From an uncultured Clostridia bacterium (GTDB taxonomy: Bacteria; Bacillota; Clostridia; Oscillospirales; Ruminococcaceae): a DNA stretch of 64,000 nucleotides. How positions within the stretch are numbered: position 1 is the first letter of the stretch; each line of letters begins with the position of its first letter. A model generated the notes under the pieces. That model searched no databases and was not told where the DNA came from. It saw only the letters and a list, made by a program, of their open reading frames with translations. Below are positions 18,981 through 27,591 of the stretch, piece after piece. The position numbers and the translations under genes were made by a program. The stretch is taken from positions 1 through 64,000 of the forward strand of contig CAMDZD010000001.1 in the NCBI GenBank assembly GCA_945910815.1, in the 5' to 3' direction.

Positions 18981-20060
18981 TTATATAAGCTTGCGTTCGT
19001 CACAGTATTCACATTCAAGCAGAGTATCATTATTACTACGGAAACTTTTAGGAAGATATGTTTCAGACTGTGTGATACATCTTGGATTTGAACAGCATAT
19101 TCCGGCATATACTTTTCCCTTGAGAAGTTCAGAAGGATTCTGATTTTTGATTATGGTCATTATAAGTGCCATTCTTGCAAATACGCCGTTTCTTGCCTGC
19201 TTGAAATACAATGCACGTGGGTCATTGTCTACTTCGTTTGTAATTTCATCAACTCTCGGGAGTGGGTGAAGTACAGCCAAATCATGTTTTGCATGAGTCA
19301 TTTTCTTTGTATCAAGTATATATGTATCTTTCTGTGCAATATATTCAGCCTCACTTGAAAAACGTTCTTTCTGGATTCGTGTCATATAAAGAACGTCAAG
19401 GCTTCCTATAACTTCATCAAGTGAAGATACTTCCTCAAAAGTACAGCCGTTTGCAACGATTATATCCTTAACATATGACGGCATTTTTAACTGCGGAGTG
19501 GAAATAAATATAAACTTGTTCCCCTCAAAACAGCTCATAGCCTTGCAGAGTGAATGAACTGTTCTTCCGTAAATCAGGTCACCGCAGAGACCTATTGTCA
19601 GATGGTCAAGTCTGCCCTTTTCGACTTTGAGAGTTACAAGGTCTGTGAGAGTCTGTGTAGGGTGAAGATGACCGCCGTCACCGGCATTGATTACAGGGCA
19701 GCCGGCTGTAAGTGCTGCCGCCTTCGCTGCTCCTGCAACAGGGTGACGTATTACAAGGACATCTGAATAACTGCTTACTATTTTCGTTGTATCTTTAAGA
19801 GTTTCTCCTTTTGATACTGAAGATGTTGCGGGATTGTCAAAACCTATTATTTTTCCTCCGAGTCGGAGCATTGCTGTCTGAAATGACATCTGAGTTCTTG
19901 TTGACGGTTCATAAAAAAGAGTTGCCATAATTTTTCCGTCACATTCGTGTGCATACTTTTCGGGATTGCTTCTTATATCGACTGCAAGGTCGGCAATACC
20001 GTTCCACCATTCAACAGGATAATCACTCAAATCAATGAGATGCTGATATTCAGAATACAT
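18981..20060 (-). CDS. pyrB: Aspartate carbamoyltransferase with C-terminal PyrI-like zinc domain
   Basis: This enzyme carries out the committed step of pyrimidine synthesis. The catalytic domain shows FYEPSTRTQMSF (carbamoyl-phosphate site), SDVLVIRHP, GDGGHLHPTQTL and LHPLPRVDEI. Catalytic chains are usually 300-320 aa; this one is 359 aa. The extra tail has C323-x4-C328 and C350-x2-C353, with NPRCITQSE and LECEYC, matching the zinc domain of the PyrI regulatory chain. The nucleotide-binding PyrI domain is absent. The ATG at 20060 has GGAGG upstream. It follows the HD gene and asnB on the same strand. Confidence 0.93.
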   Translation of the reverse strand: MYSEYQHLIDLSDYPVEWWNGIADLAVDIRSNPEKYAHECDGKIMATLFYEPSTRTQMSFQTAMLRLGGKIIGFDNPATSSVSKGETLKDTTKIVSSYSDVLVIRHPVAGAAKAAALTAGCPVINAGDGGHLHPTQTLTDLVTLKVEKGRLDHLTIGLCGDLIYGRTVHSLCKAMSCFEGNKFIFISTPQLKMPSYVKDIIVANGCTFEEVSSLDEVIGSLDVLYMTRIQKERFSSEAEYIAQKDTYILDTKKMTHAKHDLAVLHPLPRVDEITNEVDNDPRALYFKQARNGVFARMALIMTIIKNQNPSELLKGKVYAGICCSNPRCITQSETYLPKSFRSNNDTLLECEYCDERKLI

Positions 20061-20088
20061 AAATTTAAACCTCCAGAATTTTTTATAA

Positions 20089-20757
20089 TCAAAGCACACT
20101 TGTGCCGTTTATAATCATTTCAAATTTTATTCCAAGAAACATTGATGCCTTTTTACAGAGCAACATTCTTTGCAGAAAGATTTCAAAATATTCAAGAACT
20201 GATGATATTTTTGTATCTATTTTCAGTTCAAGAACTATTGAACTTTTGTCACTGCTGAATTTCAATTCAGAAAGTTCAACAGCATAATTTACACGGTCAT
20301 GTATATCAAAAGTAAGCAAATCAGAATTTCTTACACGGCTTCTGCGTACATCGGTTTTATCCGCTATTATAAGCGATGCGGAAATCGGGTCAAGAGGCTG
20401 ACCCGTTCCCTCATCATGATTTCCTATTGCGGATATTATGGAACATATTTCACTTGCCGGCATACTTAAATTATCAAGAAGTCTGAATGCCATAACTGCT
20501 CCGCTCTGTGCATGGTCGATACGGTTTATAACGTTTCCAATATCGTGCATTATACCTGCAATTCTTGCAAGCTCAACAGTACGTTCATCGTATCCCAGCT
20601 CGGAAAGTATCATTCCTGCTGTCTGCGATACTTTTTCAACATGTGCAAATGAATGTTCAGTAAATCCCTGTGCCTCAAGAGCCTTGTCGGCACGGCGGAT
20701 ATATTCCATTATATCGGGATTCTGCTTGATGTATTTGTATGTTACAATACTTGCCAT
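20089..20757 (-). CDS. HD-domain phosphohydrolase
   Basis: This is a 222-aa protein with an HD metal-dependent phosphohydrolase domain: H-x-FAHVEKV near residue 38, the core MHDIGN at about 91, then GNHDEG and ADKTDVRR. The last 70 residues form a separate domain without a known pattern. Such proteins hydrolyse phosphoesters or nucleotides; the substrate is not known. It starts 16 bp after asnB and ends 28 bp before pyrB, so it is probably in an operon with them. Confidence 0.85.
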   Translation of the reverse strand: MASIVTYKYIKQNPDIMEYIRRADKALEAQGFTEHSFAHVEKVSQTAGMILSELGYDERTVELARIAGIMHDIGNVINRIDHAQSGAVMAFRLLDNLSMPASEICSIISAIGNHDEGTGQPLDPISASLIIADKTDVRRSRVRNSDLLTFDIHDRVNYAVELSELKFSSDKSSIVLELKIDTKISSVLEYFEIFLQRMLLCKKASMFLGIKFEMIINGTSVL

Positions 20758-20773
20758 ATTTCCTCCGGATTAA

Positions 20774-22648
20774 TTAATATTTTCCGTCATTCTCAAAATA
20801 AACCTTATACCATACAAGGAATATAAATACAGTCCATATTCTACGGCTGTTATCTGCTTTGCCGTCCCTGTGTTCATCAAGTAACCTGACAAGAAGTTCA
20901 GTATTGAAAAACTGCTTTGAACTTTCACTCTCAAAATGAGAACGCACTATATTATAATACTTATCCTCTTTGAGCCATACTCTTATCGGTACCGGGAAAC
21001 CGAGTTTTTTCTTTGCAGAAGTCTTTGCAGTCTGACTCGGAGTATCTTTTTTAGCTGCAAGTCGCATTGCATACTTTGTGATATACGGTGTATCTCCGTT
21101 TGATGATGCCGTATGCGTTACCCTGTATCTTCTCGGAATACGCTGTGCAAGTGACATAATTTCCTTGTCAAGGAACGGTACACGTAATTCAAGTGAATTT
21201 GCCATACTCATCTTGTCGGCTTTGAGAAGTATATCCCCTGCCATCCATAAGTGCAAATCAAGATACTGCATTTTTGTAACGTCATCTTTGCCTTTTACAT
21301 TGTCATAAAATGGCTTTGTGATTTCCATAGGGTCTGGAGCATTTGTCTTTATTTTAAGTAACTTTTTACGCTGTTCGGGAGTAAACATATAAGCATTGCC
21401 GATAAATCTCTCCTCAACGTCCTTGCCCTTTCTTACAAAGAAATTAACTCCTCGTCTTGCAGGAAGTTTCTGTGCAATATTTCCGATGCCTCTTTTAACG
21501 ACTCTCGGAAGTTTATCGTATGCTGTACCGTCAGGGTCACTGTATACATTATATCCGCCGAAAATTTCATCTGCTCCCTCTCCGGAAAGCACTACCTTAA
21601 GCTTCTCTGATGCAATATTGCATACAAAATAGAGAGCTACTGCCGAGGGGTCTGCAAGCGGTTCGTCCATATGATACTGTATTTTTGAAAGATTTCCCCA
21701 GTATTCCTCAGGAGATATTACCTTGCTTGTATTTTCCTTTCCGATAGCCTTTGAAAATTCCTTAGCCCAGCCGATTTCGTTATATTTTTCGTCCTTGCCG
21801 AATCCTACTGTAAACGTCTTGTCAACATCGGCAACAGCTGCCACATAGCTTGAATCGACTCCGCTTGAAAGGAATGAACCTACTTCAACATCGGCGATTT
21901 TATGTGCCTTGACCGAATCATGAAATACATCGGATATTCTGTTTACCCATGTATCAAGGTCAGGCTTTTCATCGGCATCAAAATGAACGTCCCAGTATTT
22001 TGTAACAGTTGTTTTTCCGTCCTTATGTATAAAGTAGTGTGCGGGCGGAAGTTTATACACATTTTTGAAAAATGTTTCATTTGTCGGTGAATACTGGAAT
22101 GTCAGATAATTTTCAAGTGCCGATGTATTGAGTTCCTTTTTGAAATCGGGGTGTTCAAGAAAGCTCTTTATTTCTGAACCAAACATGAATGTTTTTCCCA
22201 TCTGTGCATAGTATAAAGGCTTTATTCCGAAAAAGTCTCTTGCTCCGAAAAGCTCTTTCTTTTTCTTATCCCATATCACAAACGAAAACATTCCCCTTAA
22301 CATATTCAGAAGCTCTGTGCCGTATTCCTCATAGCCGTGAATAAGCACTTCCGAATCGGTTTTAGTCCTGAACTTGTGACCTGATTCAATAAGTTTTTTT
22401 CTTATATCCATAAAGTTATATATTTCTCCGTTGAATACAAGAACCATTGAACCGTCCTCATTATATAAAGGCTGGTCTCCCTGTGAGCTTATGTCAATAA
22501 TGCTGAGTCGTCTGTGACCGAGGGCAATATCGCCGTCAATATATTTTCCCTCAGCGTCCGGCCCTCTGTGTTTTATTCTGTCCATCATATTTTCTATGAT
22601 TACATTTGAATTGTCGATAAAATTTGTAAAGCCTGTGTATCCGCACAT
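20774..22648 (-). CDS. asnB: Asparagine synthetase, glutamine-hydrolysing
   Basis: This enzyme makes asparagine from aspartate, ATP and glutamine. It begins M-C-G, leaving Cys2 as the glutaminase nucleophile, with the RGPD and FNGEIYN class II amidotransferase motifs. The C-terminal ATP-pyrophosphatase domain has the SSGVDSSY loop (about residue 264) and VVLSGEGADEIFGGY. It is 624 aa, the usual length for this AsnB group. A GGCAGGAGAT site precedes the ATG at 22648. It heads the asnB-HD-pyrB group. Confidence 0.96.
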   Translation of the reverse strand: MCGYTGFTNFIDNSNVIIENMMDRIKHRGPDAEGKYIDGDIALGHRRLSIIDISSQGDQPLYNEDGSMVLVFNGEIYNFMDIRKKLIESGHKFRTKTDSEVLIHGYEEYGTELLNMLRGMFSFVIWDKKKKELFGARDFFGIKPLYYAQMGKTFMFGSEIKSFLEHPDFKKELNTSALENYLTFQYSPTNETFFKNVYKLPPAHYFIHKDGKTTVTKYWDVHFDADEKPDLDTWVNRISDVFHDSVKAHKIADVEVGSFLSSGVDSSYVAAVADVDKTFTVGFGKDEKYNEIGWAKEFSKAIGKENTSKVISPEEYWGNLSKIQYHMDEPLADPSAVALYFVCNIASEKLKVVLSGEGADEIFGGYNVYSDPDGTAYDKLPRVVKRGIGNIAQKLPARRGVNFFVRKGKDVEERFIGNAYMFTPEQRKKLLKIKTNAPDPMEITKPFYDNVKGKDDVTKMQYLDLHLWMAGDILLKADKMSMANSLELRVPFLDKEIMSLAQRIPRRYRVTHTASSNGDTPYITKYAMRLAAKKDTPSQTAKTSAKKKLGFPVPIRVWLKEDKYYNIVRSHFESESSKQFFNTELLVRLLDEHRDGKADNSRRIWTVFIFLVWYKVYFENDGKY

Positions 22649-22692
22649 ATCTCCTGCCTCCGTCAGATTATTCTTTGATATTTCACCACTAT

Positions 22693-22721
22693 ATTATACT
22701 ACAATTTTATATTTATTGCAA
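22693..22721 (-). promoter_or_regulatory. Promoter of asnB
   Basis: On the minus strand TTGCAA (22721-22716) and TATAAT (22698-22693) are 17 bp apart. It diverges from the greA promoter. Confidence 0.75.
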
Positions 22722-22742
22722 CATAATTTTGAAAATATAATG

Positions 22743-22771
22743 TTGACTTTTTCATAGAAATATATTATAAT
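22743..22771 (+). promoter_or_regulatory. Promoter of greA-lysS
   Basis: TTGACT (22743-22748) and TATAAT (22766-22771) are 17 bp apart, about 48 bp upstream of the greA start. Confidence 0.78.
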
Positions 22772-22819
22772 ATCAATAATGCTGAATTATCAGATTACTT
22801 AAAAAGGAGATTTTTTATA

Positions 22820-23293
22820 ATGGCAGTTAAAAAACAAATGTCTCAGGAAGCTTTTGAAAAGCTTGAAAAAGAACTCAAATATCTTGTTACCGTTAAACGT
22901 GCCGAAGTTGCTCAGAAACTTAAAGAAGCCCGTTCTTTCGGTGACCTTTCAGAAAATGCTGAATACGATGAAGCTAAAAATGAACAGGCTATTCTTGAAG
23001 CTCAGATTAGCGAAATGCAGTATACTTTGGACAATGCTGAAATCGTTTCCGATGAAAACATCTCTGTCGATGAAATCGGTATGAGTTCCGTTATGAAAAT
23101 CCGCCGTGTCGGTTCGGATAAAATCGAAACTTTTACTATCGTTGCATCAAATCAGGTAAACGTCAAGGAAGGTAAAATTTCCGATGAATCTCCCCTCGGC
23201 AAATCCGCACTCAAAAAGAAAGTCGGAGATAAATTTATTGTAAATGCTCCTATCGGTGACATGGAATATGAAGTCATCGAGATTTCAAAGTAA
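22820..23293 (+). CDS. greA: Transcription elongation factor GreA
   Basis: GreA rescues backtracked RNA polymerase by stimulating transcript cleavage. The 157 aa match the family. The N-terminal coiled coil contains the tip acidic pair (the RSFGDLSENAEYDEAK segment), and the C-terminal FKBP-like domain has SPLGKSALKKKVGD. AAAAGGAGA precedes the ATG. It lies 19 bp upstream of lysS, a pairing common in Firmicutes. Confidence 0.97.
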   Translation: MAVKKQMSQEAFEKLEKELKYLVTVKRAEVAQKLKEARSFGDLSENAEYDEAKNEQAILEAQISEMQYTLDNAEIVSDENISVDEIGMSSVMKIRRVGSDKIETFTIVASNQVNVKEGKISDESPLGKSALKKKVGDKFIVNAPIGDMEYEVIEISK

Positions 23294-23312
23294 AGGAACG
23301 GTATAAAATATT

Positions 23313-24899
23313 ATGAGCGAAATCCAGAACAATATTCCCACTGAAGAAACTGAACAGGATATTAATATCCTCAAGAAAATACGTCTCGAAAAGCTGAATG
23401 ACCTCAAGTCAAGAAATGCTGACCCTTTCGAGATTACAAAATACGATGTTACCGCAAAAAATGCTGACCTCAAGGCACAGTATGAAACCGATGAAAAGAA
23501 AATCATCGAAGATGCTGACGGCGACGAAGAAAAAATTAATGCCGGTCTCGAAAAAATCAAGGAAAAAGATGTCAGAATTGCCGGAAGAATTATGAGCTGG
23601 AGAAATATGGGCAAAGCCAATTTCATAGATGTCCGTGACGGCTCTGACAGAATACAGGTTTATGTGCGTTCCAATGATATAGGTGCTGAAGAATTCAAGG
23701 AATTTAAAAAATGGGATATAGGCGATATTGTCGGCGTTGAAGGATTCGTATTCAGAACACGCAAGGGCGAAATTTCAGTACATGCACATAAAATCACACT
23801 TCTTTCAAAATCACTCCTCCCGCTCCCCGAAAAGTGGCACGGTCTTAAAGACCAGGATATGAGATACCGTCAGAGATATGTTGACCTTATCGTAAATCCA
23901 AACGTTAAAGATACTTTCATAAAGAGAAGTCAGATTCTCCGTGAAATAAGAAACTATCTCGACAATATGGGCTATCTTGAAGTTGATACTCCTGTACTCC
24001 ATACACTCGAAATAGGTGCTTCCGCAAGACCTTTTGTTACTCACCACAATGCACTCGATATTGACATGTATCTCAGAATTGAAACTGAACTCTATCTCAA
24101 ACGTCTTGTAGTAGGCGGATTTGAAAGAGTTTACGAAGTAGGACGTATTTTCAGAAATGAAGGAATGGATACTTCCCATAACCCCGAATTTACATCAATC
24201 GAAATGTATCAGGCATATACTGATTACATAGGTATGATGGATATTATTGAGGATATGTATAAGACTATCGCACGCAATGTCTGCGGTACTGATGTTATAA
24301 ACTATCAGGGTGTTGAAATCAATCTCGGCAAAAAGTGGGAACGTCTTACTATGATTGAGGCTGTTAAAAAATATGCCGGTGTTGATTACAATGACTGGGA
24401 ATCCGATGAACAGGCAAGAGCATGTGCAAAGGAAAAGGGTGTTGAAGTCGATGAAGGGGAAAACGCTACAAAGGGACATGTGCTTATTGCATTTTTTGAC
24501 GCATTCGTTGAAGATAAACTGATTCAGCCTACTATTATTTATGATTATCCGGTTGAAAACTCTCCGCTTGCAAAGAGAAAACCTTCAAATCCGGCATTCA
24601 CTGAAAGATTTGAATACTTCATTTACTGCCGTGAAATGGGTAACGCATTCTCTGAACTCAATGACCCTGTTGACCAGCGTGAAAGATTCGTTAAACAGGT
24701 TGAAGCTAAAAAAGCTCAGGGTGCTAATGCAGAAGTCGATGAAGATTTCGTTACAGCTCTTGAATACGGACTTCCTCCGACAGGCGGTCTGGGATTCGGT
24801 CTCGACAGACTTGTAATGCTCCTTACAGACAGCCCGTCTATCAGAGATGTACTTCTCTTCCCGACTATGAAGCCATTAAACAATAATAACAATCAATAA
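23313..24899 (+). CDS. lysS: Lysyl-tRNA synthetase, class II
   Basis: This charges tRNA-Lys. The N-terminal helix-rich extension is followed by an OB-fold anticodon-binding domain (about residues 85-190, GRIMSWRNMGKANFIDVRDG). The class II catalytic core has motif 2 (FERVYEVGRIFRNEGMD) and motif 3 (GLGFGLDRLVMLLT). At 528 aa it is about 25-30 residues longer than the common bacterial form because of a Lys/Glu-rich insertion near residues 40-85. A weak ribosome site (AAAGGAAC) precedes the ATG. Confidence 0.96.
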   Translation: MSEIQNNIPTEETEQDINILKKIRLEKLNDLKSRNADPFEITKYDVTAKNADLKAQYETDEKKIIEDADGDEEKINAGLEKIKEKDVRIAGRIMSWRNMGKANFIDVRDGSDRIQVYVRSNDIGAEEFKEFKKWDIGDIVGVEGFVFRTRKGEISVHAHKITLLSKSLLPLPEKWHGLKDQDMRYRQRYVDLIVNPNVKDTFIKRSQILREIRNYLDNMGYLEVDTPVLHTLEIGASARPFVTHHNALDIDMYLRIETELYLKRLVVGGFERVYEVGRIFRNEGMDTSHNPEFTSIEMYQAYTDYIGMMDIIEDMYKTIARNVCGTDVINYQGVEINLGKKWERLTMIEAVKKYAGVDYNDWESDEQARACAKEKGVEVDEGENATKGHVLIAFFDAFVEDKLIQPTIIYDYPVENSPLAKRKPSNPAFTERFEYFIYCREMGNAFSELNDPVDQRERFVKQVEAKKAQGANAEVDEDFVTALEYGLPPTGGLGFGLDRLVMLLTDSPSIRDVLLFPTMKPLNNNNNQ

Positions 24900-24907
24900 A
24901 AAAATAC

Positions 24908-24938
24908 GGGGTATGCTGTTTGTTTTACGGCATACCCC
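24908..24938 (+). terminator. Terminator-like hairpin after lysS
   Basis: GGGGTATGC (24908-24916) pairs with GCATACCCC (24930-24938); the following T-run is short. It lies between lysS and the next gene, so that gene may be transcribed by partial readthrough. Confidence 0.65.
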
Positions 24939-24958
24939 TGCGTTTTAACGGAGAATTT

Positions 24959-25867
24959 ATGGAAGATAACAATAAAAAAAATATCCCCGAAAATAATAAC
25001 GATGATAAAATCAAGGTCGGGGAACAGAGCGTATTTGATACTCTCAGGGAACAGCGTAAACAGCGTAAGCATGAACAGCTTGAATTTGAAAGTCAGATGA
25101 CAAGACAAATTGCCGAAGAAAAACAAAAACAACGTCTCGAATACGAAAAAAAATTACAGCAGGAAAAAATTGAACTCCTCCGAATGAAACAGAATAATTC
25201 CAATGAGAGCGATATTATTCCCACGGAAGAAACAGAAGAAACTCCCGAACGCACTCTCGGTCAGAAGATAAGCAGTTTTTTCTATCTCAATAAATGGTGG
25301 CTCGGACTTTTTGCAATGTTCGGAATTATTGCCGGATTTCTTATATATGACTATGCAACTAAAAAAAATCCCGATACCGTTATACTTTTCTTTGAGGATA
25401 ACGATGATATTGACAAGCTTGCTTTAAGAGATTATATTGAACCTTTCTGCGAGGATTTCAACGGTGACGGTAAAATTATTCCCGATGTTTACTATATCCC
25501 CTATACAGGAGATGACCAGAAAGACTATTCAAGCGGTACTTCAACAAAACTTATGGCGGAAATGCAGTCCGCTGAAGCTATGATAGTTATATGCAATGAA
25601 AAATCTGCTGAAGCTATATCCCCCGAATATACACTTGTAAATCTTGAGGAGCTTTATCCCGACAATCCCCATGTCAAAAAATACGGATTCTACCTTAAAG
25701 ACTCAAAATTTGCAGAAAAAATCGGATATACAGGTACTATTGATGATGATGTATATCTCGGAATCCGCAAGCCTGCCGATATGGCATGGGCATCTGAAAA
25801 GGAAATGCAGAAAGCCTATGATGAATCTATTATAGTTTTTGACCGTATGATTCAGGATTTGACATAA
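24959..25867 (+). CDS. Single-pass membrane protein of unknown function
   Basis: This is a 302-aa protein. The cytoplasmic N-terminus (about residues 1-105) is highly charged and a probable coiled coil rich in Glu, Gln, Lys and Arg. One membrane segment follows (WWLGLFAMFGIIAGFLIYDY). The remaining ~170 residues would lie outside the membrane and contain an NGDGKIIPDVYYIPY stretch that resembles extracytoplasmic solute-binding-like folds, but I cannot assign it. The ATG at 24959 has ACGGAG upstream. It follows lysS and converges on hemW. Confidence 0.72.
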   Translation: MEDNNKKNIPENNNDDKIKVGEQSVFDTLREQRKQRKHEQLEFESQMTRQIAEEKQKQRLEYEKKLQQEKIELLRMKQNNSNESDIIPTEETEETPERTLGQKISSFFYLNKWWLGLFAMFGIIAGFLIYDYATKKNPDTVILFFEDNDDIDKLALRDYIEPFCEDFNGDGKIIPDVYYIPYTGDDQKDYSSGTSTKLMAEMQSAEAMIVICNEKSAEAISPEYTLVNLEELYPDNPHVKKYGFYLKDSKFAEKIGYTGTIDDDVYLGIRKPADMAWASEKEMQKAYDESIIVFDRMIQDLT

Positions 25868-25869
25868 TT

Positions 25870-26949
25870 TCAGAATACAAGATATTCTATTACAGAATTT
25901 GACATTAAATATCCCTTAGGAGTAAGGGATATTTTTTTTCCGTCAAAATTTATGTATCCGGCTTTTAAAAGCTCCGGAGTTTTTGAAATTATTTCGGGGT
26001 GTTTTGATACATCAATTCCCTCTTTAAGTCTTAATCTAAGCATTGCATATTCCTGAAATCCGCAGGGATTTTCGTCTGTTATTACTGTTTTCTGAAATGC
26101 ATTTTCATTAAAGCTTTTTATATCGGGAGGTACTGAAAATCTTTTTCCCTCAAAGCAGGAATGTGCTGATGTTCCTATTCCGAGATAGTCATGACATTTC
26201 CAGTATTTGTTATTGTGATTACTCTGAAATCCGTATTTCGCAAAGTTTGATACTTCATACTGCATAAAATTACGCTTTTCAAGTTCATTCACCATAAACA
26301 GATACATATCAGATACAGTATCATCATCGGGCATATGTGATATAAAATCTGGATTATCAAAAGGGGTATTCTTTTCTATTTTCAGAATGTATGATGATAT
26401 ATGTGTTACGGGCAGTTTACACAGATTTTCAATAGTATATTCTATGCTTTCAATTGTCTGATTCGGCACTCCTATAATCATATCGCATGATATGTTTTTA
26501 AATCCGATTTTCTCCGCATTTATTACGGTTTCAACAGCTTTTTCGGCAGAATGTGTTCTTCCGAGAGTTTTAAGCTCCGACGTAACAAGCGACTGCACTC
26601 CTACTGATAATCTGTTTACTCCCATACTATATAAATCCGCAAGCTTATCTGCATTGACTGTATTCGGATTCACTTCAAGCGTAATTTCGGGATTTTCACT
26701 TAAAATAAAATTTTCTCTTACTGAATCAATAATTTTTCCGATACATTCAGCAGGTATCAGCGAGGGCGTACCGCCTCCGAAATATACTGTATCAACAATA
26801 CGCTCCCTTGAATAGTATTTCAGATTTCTTACAACAGATTCTGTATAATGCATAACGCTTTTTTTATTATAACTTTCTGAAAAAAAATCACAGTAAGGGC
26901 ATTTTTTCGCACAGTACGGAATGTGAATGTATATTCCCAGACTATCCAT
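25870..26949 (-). CDS. hemW: Radical SAM heme chaperone HemW
   Basis: HemW is a radical-SAM protein of the HemN/coproporphyrinogen dehydrogenase group. It carries the C-x3-C-x2-C iron-sulfur motif in IPYCAKKCPYCDF near residue 12, then VYFGGGTPSL. The 359 aa match HemW, which lacks the coproporphyrinogen-oxidase substrate residues of HemN, so a heme-trafficking role is favoured by family knowledge. The ATG overlaps the previous stop by one base (TAATG). It lies downstream of lepA, a common Firmicute arrangement. Confidence 0.93.
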   Translation of the reverse strand: MDSLGIYIHIPYCAKKCPYCDFFSESYNKKSVMHYTESVVRNLKYYSRERIVDTVYFGGGTPSLIPAECIGKIIDSVRENFILSENPEITLEVNPNTVNADKLADLYSMGVNRLSVGVQSLVTSELKTLGRTHSAEKAVETVINAEKIGFKNISCDMIIGVPNQTIESIEYTIENLCKLPVTHISSYILKIEKNTPFDNPDFISHMPDDDTVSDMYLFMVNELEKRNFMQYEVSNFAKYGFQSNHNNKYWKCHDYLGIGTSAHSCFEGKRFSVPPDIKSFNENAFQKTVITDENPCGFQEYAMLRLRLKEGIDVSKHPEIISKTPELLKAGYINFDGKKISLTPKGYLMSNSVIEYLVF

Positions 26950-27263
26950 TAAAATCCGCTCTTTCGCTGTGAAACATCAAGTCTGAAACAAAATGCGTTT
27001 ACAAGTCTCGGAACGATTAACATTGCAAGGATTGCCGGAATAATCAGCAAATCCAGTTCGTTAAGAAAAGATACTATAACAAGTACGAACATTGCAACAC
27101 AGAATATTGCATTGAATACTGTTGCACCCTTTCCGTTTGTAATTCTTGCACCGCAGTTAGAACAAGGTCTGCCCTTTGAGTTAAGCTGTCCGGCAAGTGC
27201 CTTTGTCCACGGATTAAATGTCTTTTCGCCACAGTTCGGACAGGTATATATACTCTCTTTCAC
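26949..27263 (-). CDS. Small zinc-ribbon membrane protein
   Basis: This is a 104-aa protein with an N-terminal zinc ribbon (C-PNC at 8/11 and C-SNC at 34/37) and two hydrophobic segments in about residues 49-87 (VFNAIFCVAMFVLVIV and LLIIPAILAMLIVP). The function is unknown. Its start overlaps the preceding gene by four bases (ATGA), and its stop overlaps hemW by one base, so it is translationally coupled on both sides in the lepA-hemW operon. Confidence 0.78.
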   Translation of the reverse strand: MKESIYTCPNCGEKTFNPWTKALAGQLNSKGRPCSNCGARITNGKGATVFNAIFCVAMFVLVIVSFLNELDLLIIPAILAMLIVPRLVNAFCFRLDVSQRKSGF

Positions 27264-27586
27264 TTTTTTACTCCTTTATTTTTGGTCAGTATCATATCAT
27301 CGGGGAAAATTTCTATATTCATATATTGCCAGTCCCCAGCGTTTTCGCTTTCATTATCGGACATAATCCGATACGATTCAAAACAGTTCTGCATAAACGG
27401 AAGTTTTATTATTTTATAATCTGCCGGACTTTCTGCATTATTTTCATCAAGCATTTTAATCCATTTAAGTGCATTATCTACTGATTTCAGATTATCAAGA
27501 AGATTTTCCCTGTTTACATTCAGTTTTCTGAGTTCACTTACAATTCTGACTCTTTCATCAGTCAGAATTTTTATAGCATATTTCAT
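27260..27586 (-). CDS. Small protein of unknown function
   Basis: This is a 108-aa soluble protein. Residues 1-50 are probably a helical or coiled-coil stretch (LTDERVRIVSELRKLNVNRE); the rest has no recognisable pattern. It starts 5 bp after lepA and overlaps the next gene by four bases, which supports it as a real, co-expressed gene. I do not recognise a family. Confidence 0.68.
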   Translation of the reverse strand: MKYAIKILTDERVRIVSELRKLNVNRENLLDNLKSVDNALKWIKMLDENNAESPADYKIIKLPFMQNCFESYRIMSDNESENAGDWQYMNIEIFPDDMILTKNKGVKK

Positions 27587-27591
27587 AAATA

